From: Prionace glauca
Lineage: Eukaryota > Chordata > Chondrichthyes > Carcharhiniformes > Carcharhinidae
Direction of reading: 5' to 3'
Assembly (NCBI GenBank): GCA_037974335.1
Contig: CM075760.1
Span: 20,850,291 to 20,914,290 of the forward strand
DNA: 64,000 bases
Within the stretch, counting starts at the first letter, position 1. Each line of letters begins with the position of its first letter. The position numbers and the translations under genes are program-made. Under the pieces are notes generated by a model. It did not search any database. It was not told the origin of the DNA and was given only the letters and a program-made list of their open reading frames with translations. Below, one piece after another: positions 12,456 to 24,589 of the stretch.

Positions 12456-13124
12456 AGCATGGACTGCCGCAATACACTGGACCCTGCATCTGTTCGTTTT
12501 GAATTGGCCTCCATATGTATATATGTTAGAATGGACCCTGTCCATCATTATAATATATTATAACATACAGCGCGCTGTTTAAACTGGTATTGCACCAGTA
12601 CATGTCAATGTATACATCACACAATCACCTTGATCCGAATTTTTCCAGGTAGGAGCTAAATTTGCAGTTCTGCCACGTACAGTTCCGAATGGTGGTGGAC
12701 ATTAAAGCAATTAACCGCAGCTGGAGCCTCAAATAAAACCGCAATTCTTAATGATGTGGGAATCCAGCAAATGGAGATGAACAAAACTGAAACAATTGCT
12801 ACAATCTTCCGCCAGAAGTGCCGAGAGGATTTTCCATCTCGGCCTCCTCCTGAGGTCCCCAGCATCACAGATGCCAGTTTCCAAACAGTTCAATGCCTTT
12901 CATAGGATAAGATTGGAACAGGAGTTGGCTCTTCGAGCCCGGGAGCCCGTGTCATATCTCTGCTTACATTCAACCAGCTCCCATCTCTGTTTGTATTGCA
13001 ATAGGCCATGTCTCGATAATATTACAATATCTCCTTTAGTTCTCTACTCGGCTTATTATCAGTTGCTCCTACATGATAGACGATACTTTCTAAGTTAAAA
13101 CTGGATTACTGAACTATGCTTCAG
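12456..13124. other. Intergenic with weak repeat traces
   Basis: A short stretch at 12905-13080 recalls CR1 3' end wording and the ATCTCTGTTTRTATT motif seen at 15950-16945. It is too decayed for a firm call, and no gene was seen. Confidence 0.35.
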
Positions 13125-13440
13125 TTAAGATGACGGCACGGTGACACAATAGTTATCACTGCTGTCTAATATCACCAGGGACCCGGCTTCAATTCCCAGC
13201 TGTGGGGACTGTCTGTTGGCGTCTGCAAGTTCTCCCTGTGTCTGGGTGAGTTTCATCCGGATCCTCCGCTTTCTTCACACAGTCCGAAAGATTTGCTGTT
13301 TAGGTCCGTTTTGGCCAGGCTAAATTCTCCCCTAAATTCTGCCCGAACAGGCGACTAGGGGATCTTCACGTTAACATAATTGCATTGTTAATGGAAATCT
13401 ACTTGTGACACTAATAAGTAATTTTAAAAACTATAATCTG
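13125..13440 (+). mobile_element. tRNA-derived SINE
   Basis: The copy begins GACGGCACGGTGACACAAT (A-box region), has CCCGGCTTCAATTCCCAG as B box, the CTGTGTCTGGGTGAGTTTC core, and a tail with GGCGACTAGGGGATCTTCAC and CTACTTGTGACACTAATAA. That tail variant is shared with 14225-14500, 15565-15640 and 61935-62180. Confidence 0.75.
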
Positions 13441-13592
13441 GCTGAGTCTCAATTCCTACTGTGGGAATCGAGGCAGCAGTGCCAGCCACTGTGCCACCGC
13501 CCCGCCCTCATGTTATATGTTTTATATGGTTCAATCACAATTTTATGGGTTTCAATCAGATCTCCTGTCATCCTTCTAAACTCAAGTGAATA

Positions 13593-13719
13593 CATGAGGT
13601 GGAGATGACGGTGATGGACTGGTGTGGGCACAGAAAGAAATCTCACAACACCAGGTTAAAGTGTAACATGTTTATTTGGAATCACAAGCTTTCGGAGCAC
13701 TGCTCCTTCTTCAGGTGAG
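13593..13719 (-). mobile_element. S3 short retroelement with target duplication
   Basis: The element starts near GGTGGAGATGACGG and ends at the CTTCAGGTGAG region. The flanks TCAAGTGAATA (13582-13592) and TCAAGCGAATA (13720-13730) form an 11-bp target site duplication with one difference. S3 copies also lie at 21893, 26341, 32748 and, as the end of a longer element, at 34140-34699. Confidence 0.75.
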
Positions 13720-14224
13720 TCAAGCGAATAAAGACCCAGTCAAATCAATCTCGCCTCATAGGGCAGTCCCAATAATCTTGGTATCAACTGTATTCTCCCC
13801 AGACCCTTTCTTATTGAATGAGATCAGAACTCCATGTACTACACCACGGGTGGTCAGATGAAGAACCAGCATAACCACAGGAATACCTCCCTAATTCCAA
13901 ACTCCAATCTTCTTGCAATGAAAGTTTTCCAAACTGTTGGCTGTATATGTCTCTCCAATTTCATTAACTGGTGTACAAGGACACACAGATCCATTTGTAC
14001 ATTACACTTCCCCATATATATTGCTTTCTGCTTTACATACCAGTATATAACTGCACATTTAGCTACATTGTACTCTAAATTCCATGTGCCCGCCCATTCA
14101 AACAACTTGTCCAGATTACATTGAAGCCCCCCATCCCACCACCACCCATCCTCTTCACAGCTCACAATTCCCCCCAGTTCCATATCACCAATCCTTTTGG
14201 ACATGTTACATTTGTCTCTCATTC

Positions 14225-14500
14225 AGATCCCACAGTGGCACAGCGCCAGGGATCTGGGTTCGATTCCTGGCATGGGTCACTGTCTGTACAGAGTCTGCAC
14301 GTTCTCCCCGTGCCTATATGGGTTTCTTCCGGGTGCTCCGATTTCCTCCCATAGTTCAAAAGATGTTCTGGTTAGGGTGCATTGGACCGTGTTAAATTCT
14401 CCCTCAGTGTAACAGGCCCCGGAGTGTGGGCGACTCGGGGGATTTTCAAAGTAACTTCACTGCAGTGTTAACATACGCTTATTTGTGACAAATGAACATT
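14225..14500 (+). mobile_element. tRNA-derived SINE inside the old CR1
   Basis: The head is shortened to CACAGTGGCACAG but keeps a good B box (GGGTTCGATTCCTGG), the GTACAGAGTCTGCACGTTC core and the GGGGGATTTTCAAAGTAAC tail. CR1 sequence lies on both sides. Confidence 0.8.
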
Positions 14501-15564
14501 TAACATTTGGGACCCTGCGGTACCTCACTGTTAGCTGACCGTCACTCGGAAGAAGACCCATTTATTTCCACTCTCTGTTTCTTATCTGTCAATGAATTCT
14601 TTTCCTGGGCCAACACATCACTCCCCATCTCACGTGCGTTCATTGGGCCTCCCAATATTTTATGAAGAACCTTCTCACATATCTTCTGAAAGTGTAAATA
14701 CACCACGTAAACTGGTTGCATCCCTCCCCCTCTCTACCCGAAAGAACTCCCCTCCCCCTCCCTCCCCCGCCCCCACCTATTACTTACATCCTCAAAAAAT
14801 GCAAGTAGGTTTGTTAAGATAAACATGTCTTTCTTAAGCCCATACTGGTTTCGTCAAACTCCGTCCATGCTTTCAAAATATTTTCCTATCATGGATTTGA
14901 TAACAATCTCTAACTGATGTTAAAGTCAGTCTGTCATTTATCAGTTTCATTCTTCCTTTCTCTGTATATATCGGGATTACATTTGTCACCCTCCAACCTG
15001 TAGGAATTGTTACAGCCTATAAAGAATTTTAGAAGATGGGCAGCCTTGTATCCAACATTTCCTGGGCCATTTCCTTCCATATTCTGGGATTATCAGGCCC
15101 CAGTGACCAACCAGAATTTCACCCTATTATTTTACCCAGAATGATTTTACTAATACTGATTTCCCTTAATACCGTCTTACAACTATCCCCTTGGTTCCCG
15201 AACATTTCTGGGATGATACTTGTGTGAAGGTAATGTCAAACTTAGTTTTGTATTCATTCAATATTTATTTATTCCCCATTATAATTTCCCTGGATTCGGG
15301 CTCTAAGGGATTTACATTTATCTTAAAAAATCCTTCTCTCTTCAGATATTGATATAAACGGTTATAAATAATTTTTATGTTCCCTGCAATTTTACTCCCA
15401 TTCTCTATTTCCCCCGTCGATTATTTGGACTTTTTTTTTGTTGAATTTTAAAAATCTCTGAAACCTCAGGCTTGTTTCTTCTTCTGGTAATTTTATGTAG
15501 CTTTTAACTAAGAAGTAACATTTCCTCCCCTGAAAGACATCCGAGAAAAAGATGAGCTTTGACC

Positions 15565-15640
15565 ATATATGATTTTCACAGTAACTTCATTACAGTGTGA
15601 ATGTAAACCCATTTGTGACGATTAAATAAACTTCAAACCT
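15565..15640 (+). mobile_element. SINE 3' tail fragment
   Basis: GATTTTCACAGTAACTTCA and CATTTGTGACGATTAAATAA match the tail variant of the SINEs at 13125 and 14225. The head is missing. Confidence 0.65.
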
Positions 15641-15949
15641 TTAAATACACACGATGTCTTTATCAAGTCATTGAGTTGAAATTCCCCAGCTGCCAGGGTG
15701 GAACTGGAACTCCTGTCCCAAGCTTCTGGAATACTAGCTTAATAATGATATTGCTATACTACCCCCGAGACTGAAATATCATCACATTTATTAGTGGAAT
15801 AATTGAACATTCAGGACTGGGTCACAGGTTGGATCGTGAGGTATCTTGTGCGAATTGAATACATTTCAGTTTGACTCAGAAATTATGTTGTTTCCATTCT
15901 TAACTGATCACAGTTTGTGTTTTGGCATGATGACATTTAACTCAGTGCG

Positions 15950-16945
15950 CCTAAATTCTGAGATCTATGTCCAATATTACACTATACATTTATAACACGA
16001 ATACATTCCAAATGAATTTATGCTACATTCGGTTATTTCTCCCGTTATGTACACTGAGCCATCTCTCTTTTTATGCTACATTAGTTCCTCTCTATTCGAA
16101 CTCAAGTAGATCACTCATCTGATCCTATTACATCTGATCCCATCTCTGTTTATATTACACAGGATTTGCATATTTACATCCATCTCTGTTAATTCAACAT
16201 ATGACCATGTATATTTTGCCTGGCATTTAACTGTCAGAAGGAAGTCTTCTCCTGGCCTTGAATCTTATTCTGACAGAATGACAGTGATTCATGGGAATCC
16301 ATGTAAAAGTTCCATCAATTCATGAAATGACAAGGGGGGACAGGTGAGGTAGAGAAGGTCATGTCGGGCTTGACGTTAATCGTGTATAAACTGCACTATC
16401 AGAACAGCTGAACACTTGGTTTGGTTCCCTCAGAACTGAACAGTTTATGGGAGGTTTAGTACAGACGCTCAAAGTGATGAATGGGAATGTTTTACTCATT
16501 AGAAAGAGACTGTAAGCCACTGGCAAGAGGGCAGTATACAGAAGATTGATTACAACACACTAGGATATGTCTCTTTATGCATTGAATGTGACTCAAATGA
16601 TTCATTATTTCAACAGATCTTATATTTGTTTTCATTGCATAAAATGCCGCTTTATTTATTACTCCTATTTGTGTTGTACCAGAGCCAGTCTTTAATTATA
16701 TGACAGTAGGCCTTGTCTGTTTTTACACTACATTCGGTTATTTCTCTCGTTATGCCACTCTCGGCCATCTCTCTATTTATGCTGCATTAGATCCTTTCAA
16801 TTAATTCGACAGGAGACCACGGATCTGTTCATATTTCATCAGATCTCATCTCTTTTTTATGTTACAGGGGATTTGTCTCTTTGAATGACGCCAACATCTG
16901 TCTCTGTTAATCTAACATACGACCTTGAACATGTTGCCTGCCGAG
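15950..16945. repeat. Degenerate T-rich motif repeat, duplicated block
   Basis: A loose motif like ATCTCTGTTTATATTACA recurs every 20-40 bases. Two longer blocks, about 16021-16235 and 16729-16945, align in the same order (CATTCGGTTATTTCTC, CCATCTCTCT, TTATGCTRCATTAG, CATATGACC or CATACGACC), which indicates an old tandem duplication about 708 bp apart. No gene was seen. The motif also appears around 17930, 12970 and 23890. Confidence 0.55.
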
Positions 16946-17827
16946 ATATTATCAATCCCGATATAATATGTGTGTGCCTGTCTGACACTAATCATTCTTG
17001 ATTGGAGCAGTAAGTTTAATTTTTACTAATTTCGATAAGTAGCTGCGAGAAATATCTAATTGCTCTGTTATTGTGTGAGTAATATTCCGTTTGAACAATT
17101 TCTCAGTGATTCACTGGTGTTCGGGGACAGGTCAATATCTGAATAATCGTACAGTGCTCATTACAATATCTTCAAGCAACCACCGTTGTGATACATTTTA
17201 TTAGTTGAATATTGCACTGCACTGTGTCAATTTGACATAGACTTCAGAGATAAAGATTGACCTGTCTTATTTAAAGCATCCAACAGATTCACTGACAATG
17301 TGAGACAGAATTCTGTACTCGCAATATCGCCAGATGGGCTCCCACAGGCTAAATATCTATCCACTCATTAATTACTTATCTGTTTCAGGGAGAAATAAAA
17401 CGAAATCGCCACAGAACGAGTGTTGACAGTTAGGTTATGTTTGAATAGAATTATATATATATATATATATATTCTGTAATTTGTATTGTTACCTTCGAAA
17501 TTATTTTTCACTTTCGGATGTCTTCATCTGCCTATGCCTAAGCTTTGTAATTCCCTCCCTAAGTCTCCTTATTTCACTTTCCTCGTCTAAGTCAATCCAT
17601 AAAACTGTCCCTGTATTGGCCATCCTTTCAGTCATCTGTTCAAATATCTCGTTGGTCAAAAGCAAGATGCTGTGGGTGCCTGAGATCCGAACAGAAAATG
17701 TTAGAAACACTCAATGGATCATTCTTCATCAGTGGAATGGTTTACGGCTCTCTCTCTGTCTCTGTCTCTCTCTCTCTGTCTCTCTCTCTCCCCCGCCTCT
17801 GCCCCTGCCTCTCTCTCTCTCTCTCGC
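16946..17827. other. Spacer with TA and CT microsatellites
   Basis: (TA)n lies at 17453-17471 and a (TCTC)n tract at about 17750-17825. No gene was recognised. Confidence 0.5.
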
Positions 17828-18144
17828 ACACACATTTGTTGTAGACATATACAGCAAGACACTGGGCCTTGTGTCTTTATTTACTGCATGCGACTCATTT
17901 GAATCATCATTGCAATAGACCTTATATTTGTTTATATTACATGACACACCATTCCATTTATTATTATATGATGACATGCCGTGATAATTGCTACAAATCA
18001 TCATTTCTGAGTTTTTGTTCAGCCAAGAGGCCATTTCTGTTACATTAGGCTCCATCTCAGATATGATTGTGTTCGGCTCTGTGTCATGCAGTACTGAACA
18101 CATCCGTGCCTTACTTTGTATTATATTAGACACTAATAATAAAG
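17828..18144. repeat. Low-copy block, inverted partner at 41232-41535
   Basis: Read against the reverse complement of 41232-41535, the block matches over about 300 bp, for example GACTCATTTGAATCAT, ATTGCAATAGAC and ACATTAGGCTCCATCTCAGA. A weaker third copy starts near 16560. No coding or tRNA content was seen. Confidence 0.75.
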
Positions 18145-18414
18145 CCAACACTGTCTCAGTAACTGGTTTTCTATAAAATGCGTTTGACAGATGGAAAAAA
18201 AGGAGATGAAAAGACGGAAATTAGCTTTAAAAATGTAATGGGGTTCGAAGAATGTGTTTCGTCTTGTTAATAACTACTGAGAGTTGTTCATCATATTTAA
18301 TTGCTCTCGCATTTCCTGGAATATTTTATTGAAAGTTTGGGATGAAACTTGTAACATCCTCTTGTTCAAAAGAGATTGAGGAACAGAAAGAATGTATGTC
18401 ACATTGCACTGCAA

Positions 18415-18607
18415 ATGGACACTAAAGGACAATTCAACATGGCCACTCCAACTAACCTGTACATCTTTGGACTGTAGGAAGAAAGCAGTAAACCTGGAGG
18501 AACTCCACGCACATACGGGGTGAATGTGTAAACACCACACAGTTACACAAGGCTTAAGTGGAACCTGTGTCCCTCACAGTGTGAGGTACCAGTGCTTACC
18601 ACTATGT
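18415..18607 (-). mobile_element. tRNA-derived SINE fragment
   Basis: Minus-strand wording TTCCTACAGTCCAAAGATG, CAGGTTAGTTGGAGTGGCCATG and a decayed head near 18600 follow the SINE plan. Confidence 0.65.
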
Positions 18608-19789
18608 AAATAATTGTTATTAATTTTAGCATGATATTGTAATTTATTCAGTATTTATTGTACATTCTGTGTCTCAGTCAATAAATAAAGTTAATGAATG
18701 GCCCTGGACGCTCATGAATGTGATGTACAGCTGGTCATTCCGCTGCCAAGGCAATGCATCTTTCAAATGATTCACTGAACTTCTCTCTTTCTCTGTCTCA
18801 CACTGAACCTAAATCAGATAACCTCTCTCCTCTCTCTCAGTCTCCATTAACTCACACAGGTTCCCAGGAGACGGATCTGACTCCGAGACTATTTCTTTCT
18901 TCTTCCTTAAGGCACCTTGTGACTGAAAAAATAAAGCACAAAAATCTCAGCAGAGGAAAATTCATTGTAGGAACTTAACCATTTCACTCAATTAACCTCT
19001 CTCCTCTATTTCTCACACACAACACCCAGCACACTTAAACTTTCTATTTCGGAATGTCTCTGTGAATAAAAAATGTTGCTTTAATTTTCCCTCTTTTCCC
19101 TCAGTGGTAACCTTCAGTCCATCTTCCCTTCAATTAATCTGTTTAAACCCCAAATATGGCCATTTTCTTGATTCATTAATATGGGAATGGGGGTGACTGT
19201 AATGCTGAGACCGGCAGCAATCTGTGTGACTGTTCTTGATGCTTTCAGAGTGAGTTCACCCTCACAGGCAGGAAGACTGTTCACGGTGATAACATCAAAC
19301 TGGCCCCGGTTGTTTCATTCTCAGGTAACACAACTTCCTGTTTCTTTGCTGCCGGTTCCAAACCGCACATCTCCCTTCCGAGCAGAAAATAAATCCAGAG
19401 ACCACAATCTGGTGAGAACATCTGTCAGTGCGGCTTATAACTGCCCACAGAGTCAGGGCAGAGTCAGACAGGTCACATTGCGGTGACATTTACAAATGAG
19501 TCTGGTGTGATCTGGTTAAAGTTTCCATTCTCGGACATAACTGGATGCTCAGTGGATCAGTCACTGAACTCCCCCGGGATCTGTGAAGGGAGGGAATGAT
19601 AGCTGTTATCTTTCATTGTTTGATCATTTTCTCTCCATCTGCTATTTATTTTTGTTCCTCAGCTTTTATCTGTCAGCCCCCCTCCGGTTTGCTTTCTCCT
19701 AACTCTCCCGCTGTCTCTATCTCCTTGCCAGTCTTTTCAACACATTTATTAGTGTTCATAATCATGAAGTTGTGATTGGGTTAATTAAA
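18608..19789. other. Intergenic, no gene recognised
   Basis: An open stretch at 19181-19486 on the plus strand codes for about 100 residues with no recognisable domain, and I do not call it a gene. No repeat family was firmly identified. Confidence 0.4.
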
Positions 19790-20000
19790 AAGAGAATCTT
19801 TCAACTGGGGGACGGTCAGCAACCAATGGGCACAAATTTATTTTATTGAGCAGCGAGGCAGAAAGATAAGTGTTTACTTTTACACCAGAGTTGTGATGAA
19901 CTGGAATGAACAGCTTGGAAGGGTGATGGAATTAGATTTCACAGAAACTTTGGAAAATAAATTCGATATATCCTTCATGGGATGAACTTTTGAAGGATTC
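19790..20000 (+). mobile_element. Old CR1-like 3' coding fragment
   Basis: Wording like GGGGACGGTCAGCAACC, then TTTTACACCAGAGTTGTGATGAACTGGAATG, parallels the CR1 C-terminal 'FFTQRVVNLWN' region with many changes. It is short and old. Confidence 0.4.
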
Positions 20001-20143
20001 TCGAGAATGGGAGAATTTTAAGGTTCATCTATATCAGTGTCCCAGCATCCTTTTTGTGTCTCTCCCTGTCCTTCATTAAAACGAAATAAAATGAAATATT
20101 TATACAACTGTCGTCTTGTGCTAATCTTATCTTTTGACAGCAC

Positions 20144-20565
20144 CTGTGTGTTGTGTGTGTGAGTGTGTGTGTGTGTGTGTATGTGTGTGTGTTTGTGTGT
20201 GTGAATGTGTGTTTGTGTGTGTGTGAGACTGTGTGTGGGTGTGTGTGTGTGTTTGTGTTTGTGTGTGTTTCTCTGTGTGTGTGTGTTTGTGTTTGTGTGT
20301 GTGTTGTGTGTGTCTGTGTGTGTGTTTGTGTATGTGTGTATGTGTGGGTGTGGGTGTGTGGGTGTGTGTGTGTTTGTGTGTGTGTGTATGTGTGGGTGTG
20401 TGTGTGTGTATGTGTGTGTGGGTGTGTGTGTGTGGGTGTGTTTGTGTGTGTGTGTGTATGTGTGTGTGTGTGGGTGTGTGTGTGTTTGTGTGTGTGTGTA
20501 TGTGTGGGTGTGTGTGTGTGTATGTGTGTGTGGGTGTGTGTGTGTGGGTGTGTTTGTGTGTGTGT

Positions 20566-20597
<32 letters not shown>

Positions 20598-20685
20598 TTG
20601 TGTGTGTGTGTATGTGTGGGTGTGTGGGTGTGGGTGTGTGTGTGTGGGTGTGTGCGTGTGTGTGTGTGGGTGTGTGTGTGAGTGT
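20144..20685. repeat. TG-rich microsatellite, about 540 bp
   Basis: Almost pure TG dinucleotides are interrupted by GGTG, TATG and TTTG steps. Blocks such as TGTATGTGTGGGTGTG recur, so it has higher-order periodicity. All six-frame open stretches here are simple-repeat artefacts. Confidence 0.95.
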
Positions 20686-21001
20686 AATTGCCAAAACCAT
20701 TCCGAAAGTCGATTCTATTTACAAAACATCACTTTGAACAGATTAGCATCGGATCAAACTTTTTTTTTTAGGAAAAACACAATAATCCTTAACATTTATT
20801 GCACTGCTTTTCTCCCTCCGATGAGGGTTTCATAGTTCGTCGTTTCAGTCCTTGTGAATACAAGCCTCAGTCAGATGGCATCAGTCACTCTTGCGGTTGT
20901 CGTAGGGTTTCCAATCCGTGTTTGCCACACAAATCCCTGCCTCACTCCTCATGACAAAGAAACCTGCTCTCAGGCCCCAGAAATGATTCCTTCCTTATAT
21001 C

Positions 21002-23478
21002 AGGTCCCAGTCTGACTCCGGGCCCAGCTGTCTCTGTTAGTGATACACTGGGGCCAGTCATTTACATTGTAATGTTCTAATTCTCAGGTCCCAGTCTGAC
21101 TCCGGGCCCAGCTGTCTCTGTTAGTGATACACTGGGGCCAGTCATTCACATTGTAATGTTCTAATTCTCAGGTTACAGTCTGACTCCGGGCCCAGCTGTC
21201 TCTGTTAGTGATACACTGGGGCCAGTCATTTACATTGTAATGTTCTAATTCTCAGGTCCCAGTCTGACTCCGGGCCCAGCTGTCTCTGTTAGTGATACAC
21301 TGGGGCCAGTCATTCACATTGTAATGTTCTAATTCTCAGGTCCCAGTCTGACTCCGGGCCCAGCTGTCTCTGTTAGTGATACACTGGGGCCAGTCATTCA
21401 CATTGTAATGTTCTAATTCTCAGATCCCAGTCTGACTCCGGGCCCAGCTGTCTCTGTCAGTGATACACTGGGGCCAGTCATTCACATTGTAATGTTCTAA
21501 TTCTCAGGTTCCAGCCTGATTCCGGGCCCAGCTGTCTCTGTTAGTGATACACTGGGGCCAGTCATTCACATTGTAATGTTCTAATTCTCAGGTCCCAGTC
21601 TGACTCCGGGCCCAGCTGTCTCTGTTAGTGATACACTGGGGCCAGTCATTCACATTGTAATGTTCTAATTCTCAGGTTCCAGCCTGACTCCGGGCCCAGC
21701 TGTCTCTGCTTGTGATACACTGGGGCCAGTCATTCACATTGTAATGTTCTAATTCTCAGGTCCCAGTCTGACTCCGGTCCCAGCTGTCTCTGTCAGTGTT
21801 ACACTGGAGCCGGTCATTCACATTGTAATGTTCTAATTCTCAGGTTCCAGTCTGACTCCGGGCCCAGCTGTCTCTGTTAGTGATACACTGGACATGATGT
21901 GGGTATGCCGGCGTTGGACTGGCGTAAACACAGTAAAAAGTCTGACAACACCAGGTTTTAGTCCAACCGATTTATTTGATAATATTCTCACAAGCTTTCG
22001 AGGTTACCCTCTTTGTCAAGTACATTCACATTGTAATGTTCTAATTCTCAGGTTCCAGCCTGACTCCGGGCCCAGCTGTCTCTGCTTGTGATACACTGGG
22101 GCCAGTCATTCACATTGTAATGTTCTAATTCTCAGGTCCCAGTCTGACTCCGGTCCCAGCTGTCTCTGTCAGTGTTACACTGGAGCCGGTCATTCACATT
22201 GTAATGTTCTAATTCTCAGATCCCAGTCTGACTCCGGGCCCAGCTGTCTCTGTCAGTGATACACTGGGGCCAGTCATTCACATTGTAATGTTCTAATTCT
22301 CAGGTCCCAGTCTGACTCCGGGCCCAGCTGTCTCTGTTAGTGATACACTAGGGCCAGTCATTCACACTGTAATGTTCTAATTCTCAGGATCCAGTCTGAC
22401 TCCGGGCCCAGCTGTCTCTGTCAGTGATACACTGGGGCCAGTCATTCACATTGTAATGTTCTAATTCTCAGGTCCCAGTCTGACTCCGGGCCCAGCTGTC
22501 TCTGTCAGTGATACACTGGGGCCAGTCATTCACATTGTAATGTTCTAATTCTCAGGTCCCAGTCTGACTCCGGGCCCAGCTGTCTCTGTCAGTGATACAC
22601 TGGGGCCAGTCATTCACATTGTAATGTTCTAATTCTCAGGATCCAGTCTGACTCCGGGCCCAACTGTCTCTGTCAGTAATACACTGGGGCCAGTCATTCA
22701 CATTGTAATGTTCTAATTCTCAGGTTCCAGTCTGATTCCGGGCCCAGCTGTCTCTGTTAGTGATACACTGGGGCCAGTCATTCACACTGTAATGTTCTAA
22801 TTCTCAGGTTCCAGTCTGACTCCGGGCCCAGCTGTCTCTGTCAGTGATACACGGGAGCCAGTCATTCACATTGTAATGTTCTAATTCTCAGGCCCCAGTC
22901 TGAGTCCGGGCCCAACTGTCTCTGTCAGTGATACACTGGGGCCGGTCATTCACATTGTAATGTTCTAATTCTCAGGTTCCAGACTGACTCCGGGCCCAGC
23001 TGTCTCTGTTAGTGATACACTGGGGCCAGTCATTCACTCTGTAATGTTCTAATTCTCAGGCCCCAGTCTGAGTCCGGGCCCAACTGTCTCTGTCAGTGAT
23101 ACACTGGGGCCAGTCATTCACATTGTAATGTTCTAATTCTCAGGTTCCAGTCTGATTCCGGGCCCAGCTGTCTCTGTCAGTGATACACTGGGGCCAGTCA
23201 TTCACATTGTAATCTTCTAATTCACAGGTTCCAGCCTGACTCCGGGCCCAGCTGTCTCTGTTAGTGATACACTGGGGCCAGTCATTCACATTGTAATGTT
23301 CTAATTCTCAGGTCCCAGTCTGATTCCGGGACCAGCTGTCTCTGTTAGTGATACACTGGGGCCAGTCATTCACATTGTAATGTTCTAATTCTCAGGTTCC
23401 AGTCTGACTCCGGGCCCAGCTGTCTCTGTCAGTGATACACTGAAGCCGGTTATTCAAATTATAATGTTCTAATTCTCT
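21002..23478. repeat. 84-bp minisatellite, about 28 units
   Basis: Units follow CAGGTCCCAGTCTGACTCCG to the ATGTTCTAATTCT end with an 84-bp period (starts 21001, 21085, 21169 and so on). Variant units differ by a few bases (GTTAG or GTCAG; CAGGTT or CAGGTC; TGTTACACTGGAGCCGG). A two-unit block at about 21674-21834 is repeated almost exactly at about 22035-22200, showing block-wise expansion. An S3 element interrupts the array. No long open frame runs through it. Confidence 0.95.
21893..22022 (-). mobile_element. S3 element inside the minisatellite
   Basis: It starts ATGATGTGGGTATGCCGG and contains CTGACAACACCAGGTTTTAG and CTCACAAGCTTTCGAGG. The minisatellite unit breaks after GATACACTGG and resumes at CATTCACATTG, so about 8 bases of the unit were lost or replaced. 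No clear target duplication was seen. Confidence 0.8.
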
Positions 23479-24249
23479 ATGATTATTTTTGGAAACCGTC
23501 ACCCAATCCGTTTGGAATTCGAACCTGCATCAGATTTTGCTTCATTTGACCCCTGCCTGTCATTATTGGTCAAATCACTTTCTCTTGAATGATCACACGC
23601 ACAAAAAATGTTTATTTAAATGTTATATCATGTTTTGTCTCTCTTACTCTAGAGAACTCATACGTTGGTTCACGTGATTCTCCCAACCAGTTTATGTCAT
23701 CATTGCGCGAGCATATCTGTCTATATTAGATTAGATTCTTCTTCTGTCGTTGCAGCATTATGTTTAATCATTTATAGGGTGTGGGCAGCACTGACATCTG
23801 TTGCCCTTCTCTGATTGCCCCTGACAATGTGGTGATGACCTGCTATCTTGAACCGCTGAAGTCCTTGTTCACCAGGTGATATCACTGTTTATATCACATA
23901 AGGTCTGGCCACTCTTATGATGCACCTGATCCTGATTCATCGCATTACGTAGACTGTACAATCGATACATAGTAGAAAAGATTTAAGATAGTTACCATGG
24001 AATTGGTGAAGGAAACGGTTAAACAGAAATATTGTCCCTTATCAGGAGAGTGGCAGATGTTTCAATCCTTTGCATCAATAGAAATAAGAAGTCTGAGAAT
24101 TACAGGTATAATTATCTCCTGTCGGCTATATATCCAGGGTCATTTTCACCATCATTTTCACAAATCAGCACACAATTGAGTCGTACATCAGGAAGTTTAT
24201 TGAGACACTGAGAAGATCAATTTTTGTAATCTCCTCGTCATTCGAGATG
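23479..24249. other. Intergenic, no gene seen
   Basis: A short stretch near 23780-23870 recalls a shark interspersed repeat (GTTGCCCTTCTCTGATTGCCC, CTTGAACCGCTGAAGTCC). Otherwise nothing was recognised. Confidence 0.4.
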
Positions 24250-24435
24250 TGATTTATCCATTTTCCAACAGATCTCTAAACACAGATAAGTTAACGCCAG
24301 GAACAAAACAGTGAGGCTGTAATCATGCTTAACGCATGAGCAAACAACAGAATGGTTGTCAATAAATAGTTACATATTAAATGCTCTTCAGGTGAAAAAC
24401 ATGAACTCTTTGGTGTTTTCATGCATTCATGGCCG
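24250..24435. repeat. Low-copy block, direct partner at 30020-30205
   Basis: The two stretches share TTTTCCAACAGATCTCTAAA, CAGTGAGGCTGTAATCAT or its near match, ATGGTTGTCAATAAAT and CATGCATTCA in the same order and spacing. The partner lies upstream of the GPCR gene at 28118-29677, but no receptor remnant was found next to this copy. Confidence 0.7.
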
Positions 24436-24589
24436 CAATTACGGAAACGATCTTTAAATTCAAAACTGTAATTGCATTTTAGAACCTTTTGTAGTTGGAT
24501 TTGAATGTATATCTTGAGAAATTTGCCTACCCTCGGAATTACTTTCGCAGAGACGTTACCTCTGTGCTACTATCTTCCTTTCAACATTG

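Larger units (their letters stand above)
13505..15530 (-). mobile_element. Old CR1-like LINE with two later insertions
   Basis: The minus strand retains CR1 order: a SGPDNP-like region near 15090, a tail of the reverse transcriptase (NLDKLFEWAGTWNLEYNVAKCAVIYW near 14100) and ETHKIV-type C-terminal wording near 13560. The frame is badly broken. It is split by an S3 element at 13593-13719 and a SINE at about 14225-14500. LINE text resumes on the far side of each insertion, which dates this copy as the oldest of the three. Confidence 0.75.

Noticed and set aside
19181-19486. A 101-codon frame considered for an immune or surface protein
   Set aside because: No domain, signal peptide or splice context could be recognised.
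20029-20835. Frames of 158-223 codons made of Cys/Val or Thr/His
   Set aside because: Translation of the TG microsatellite.
21002-23478. A CRISPR-like array of regular repeats
   Set aside because: Units are tandem with no distinct spacers, and the setting is vertebrate.
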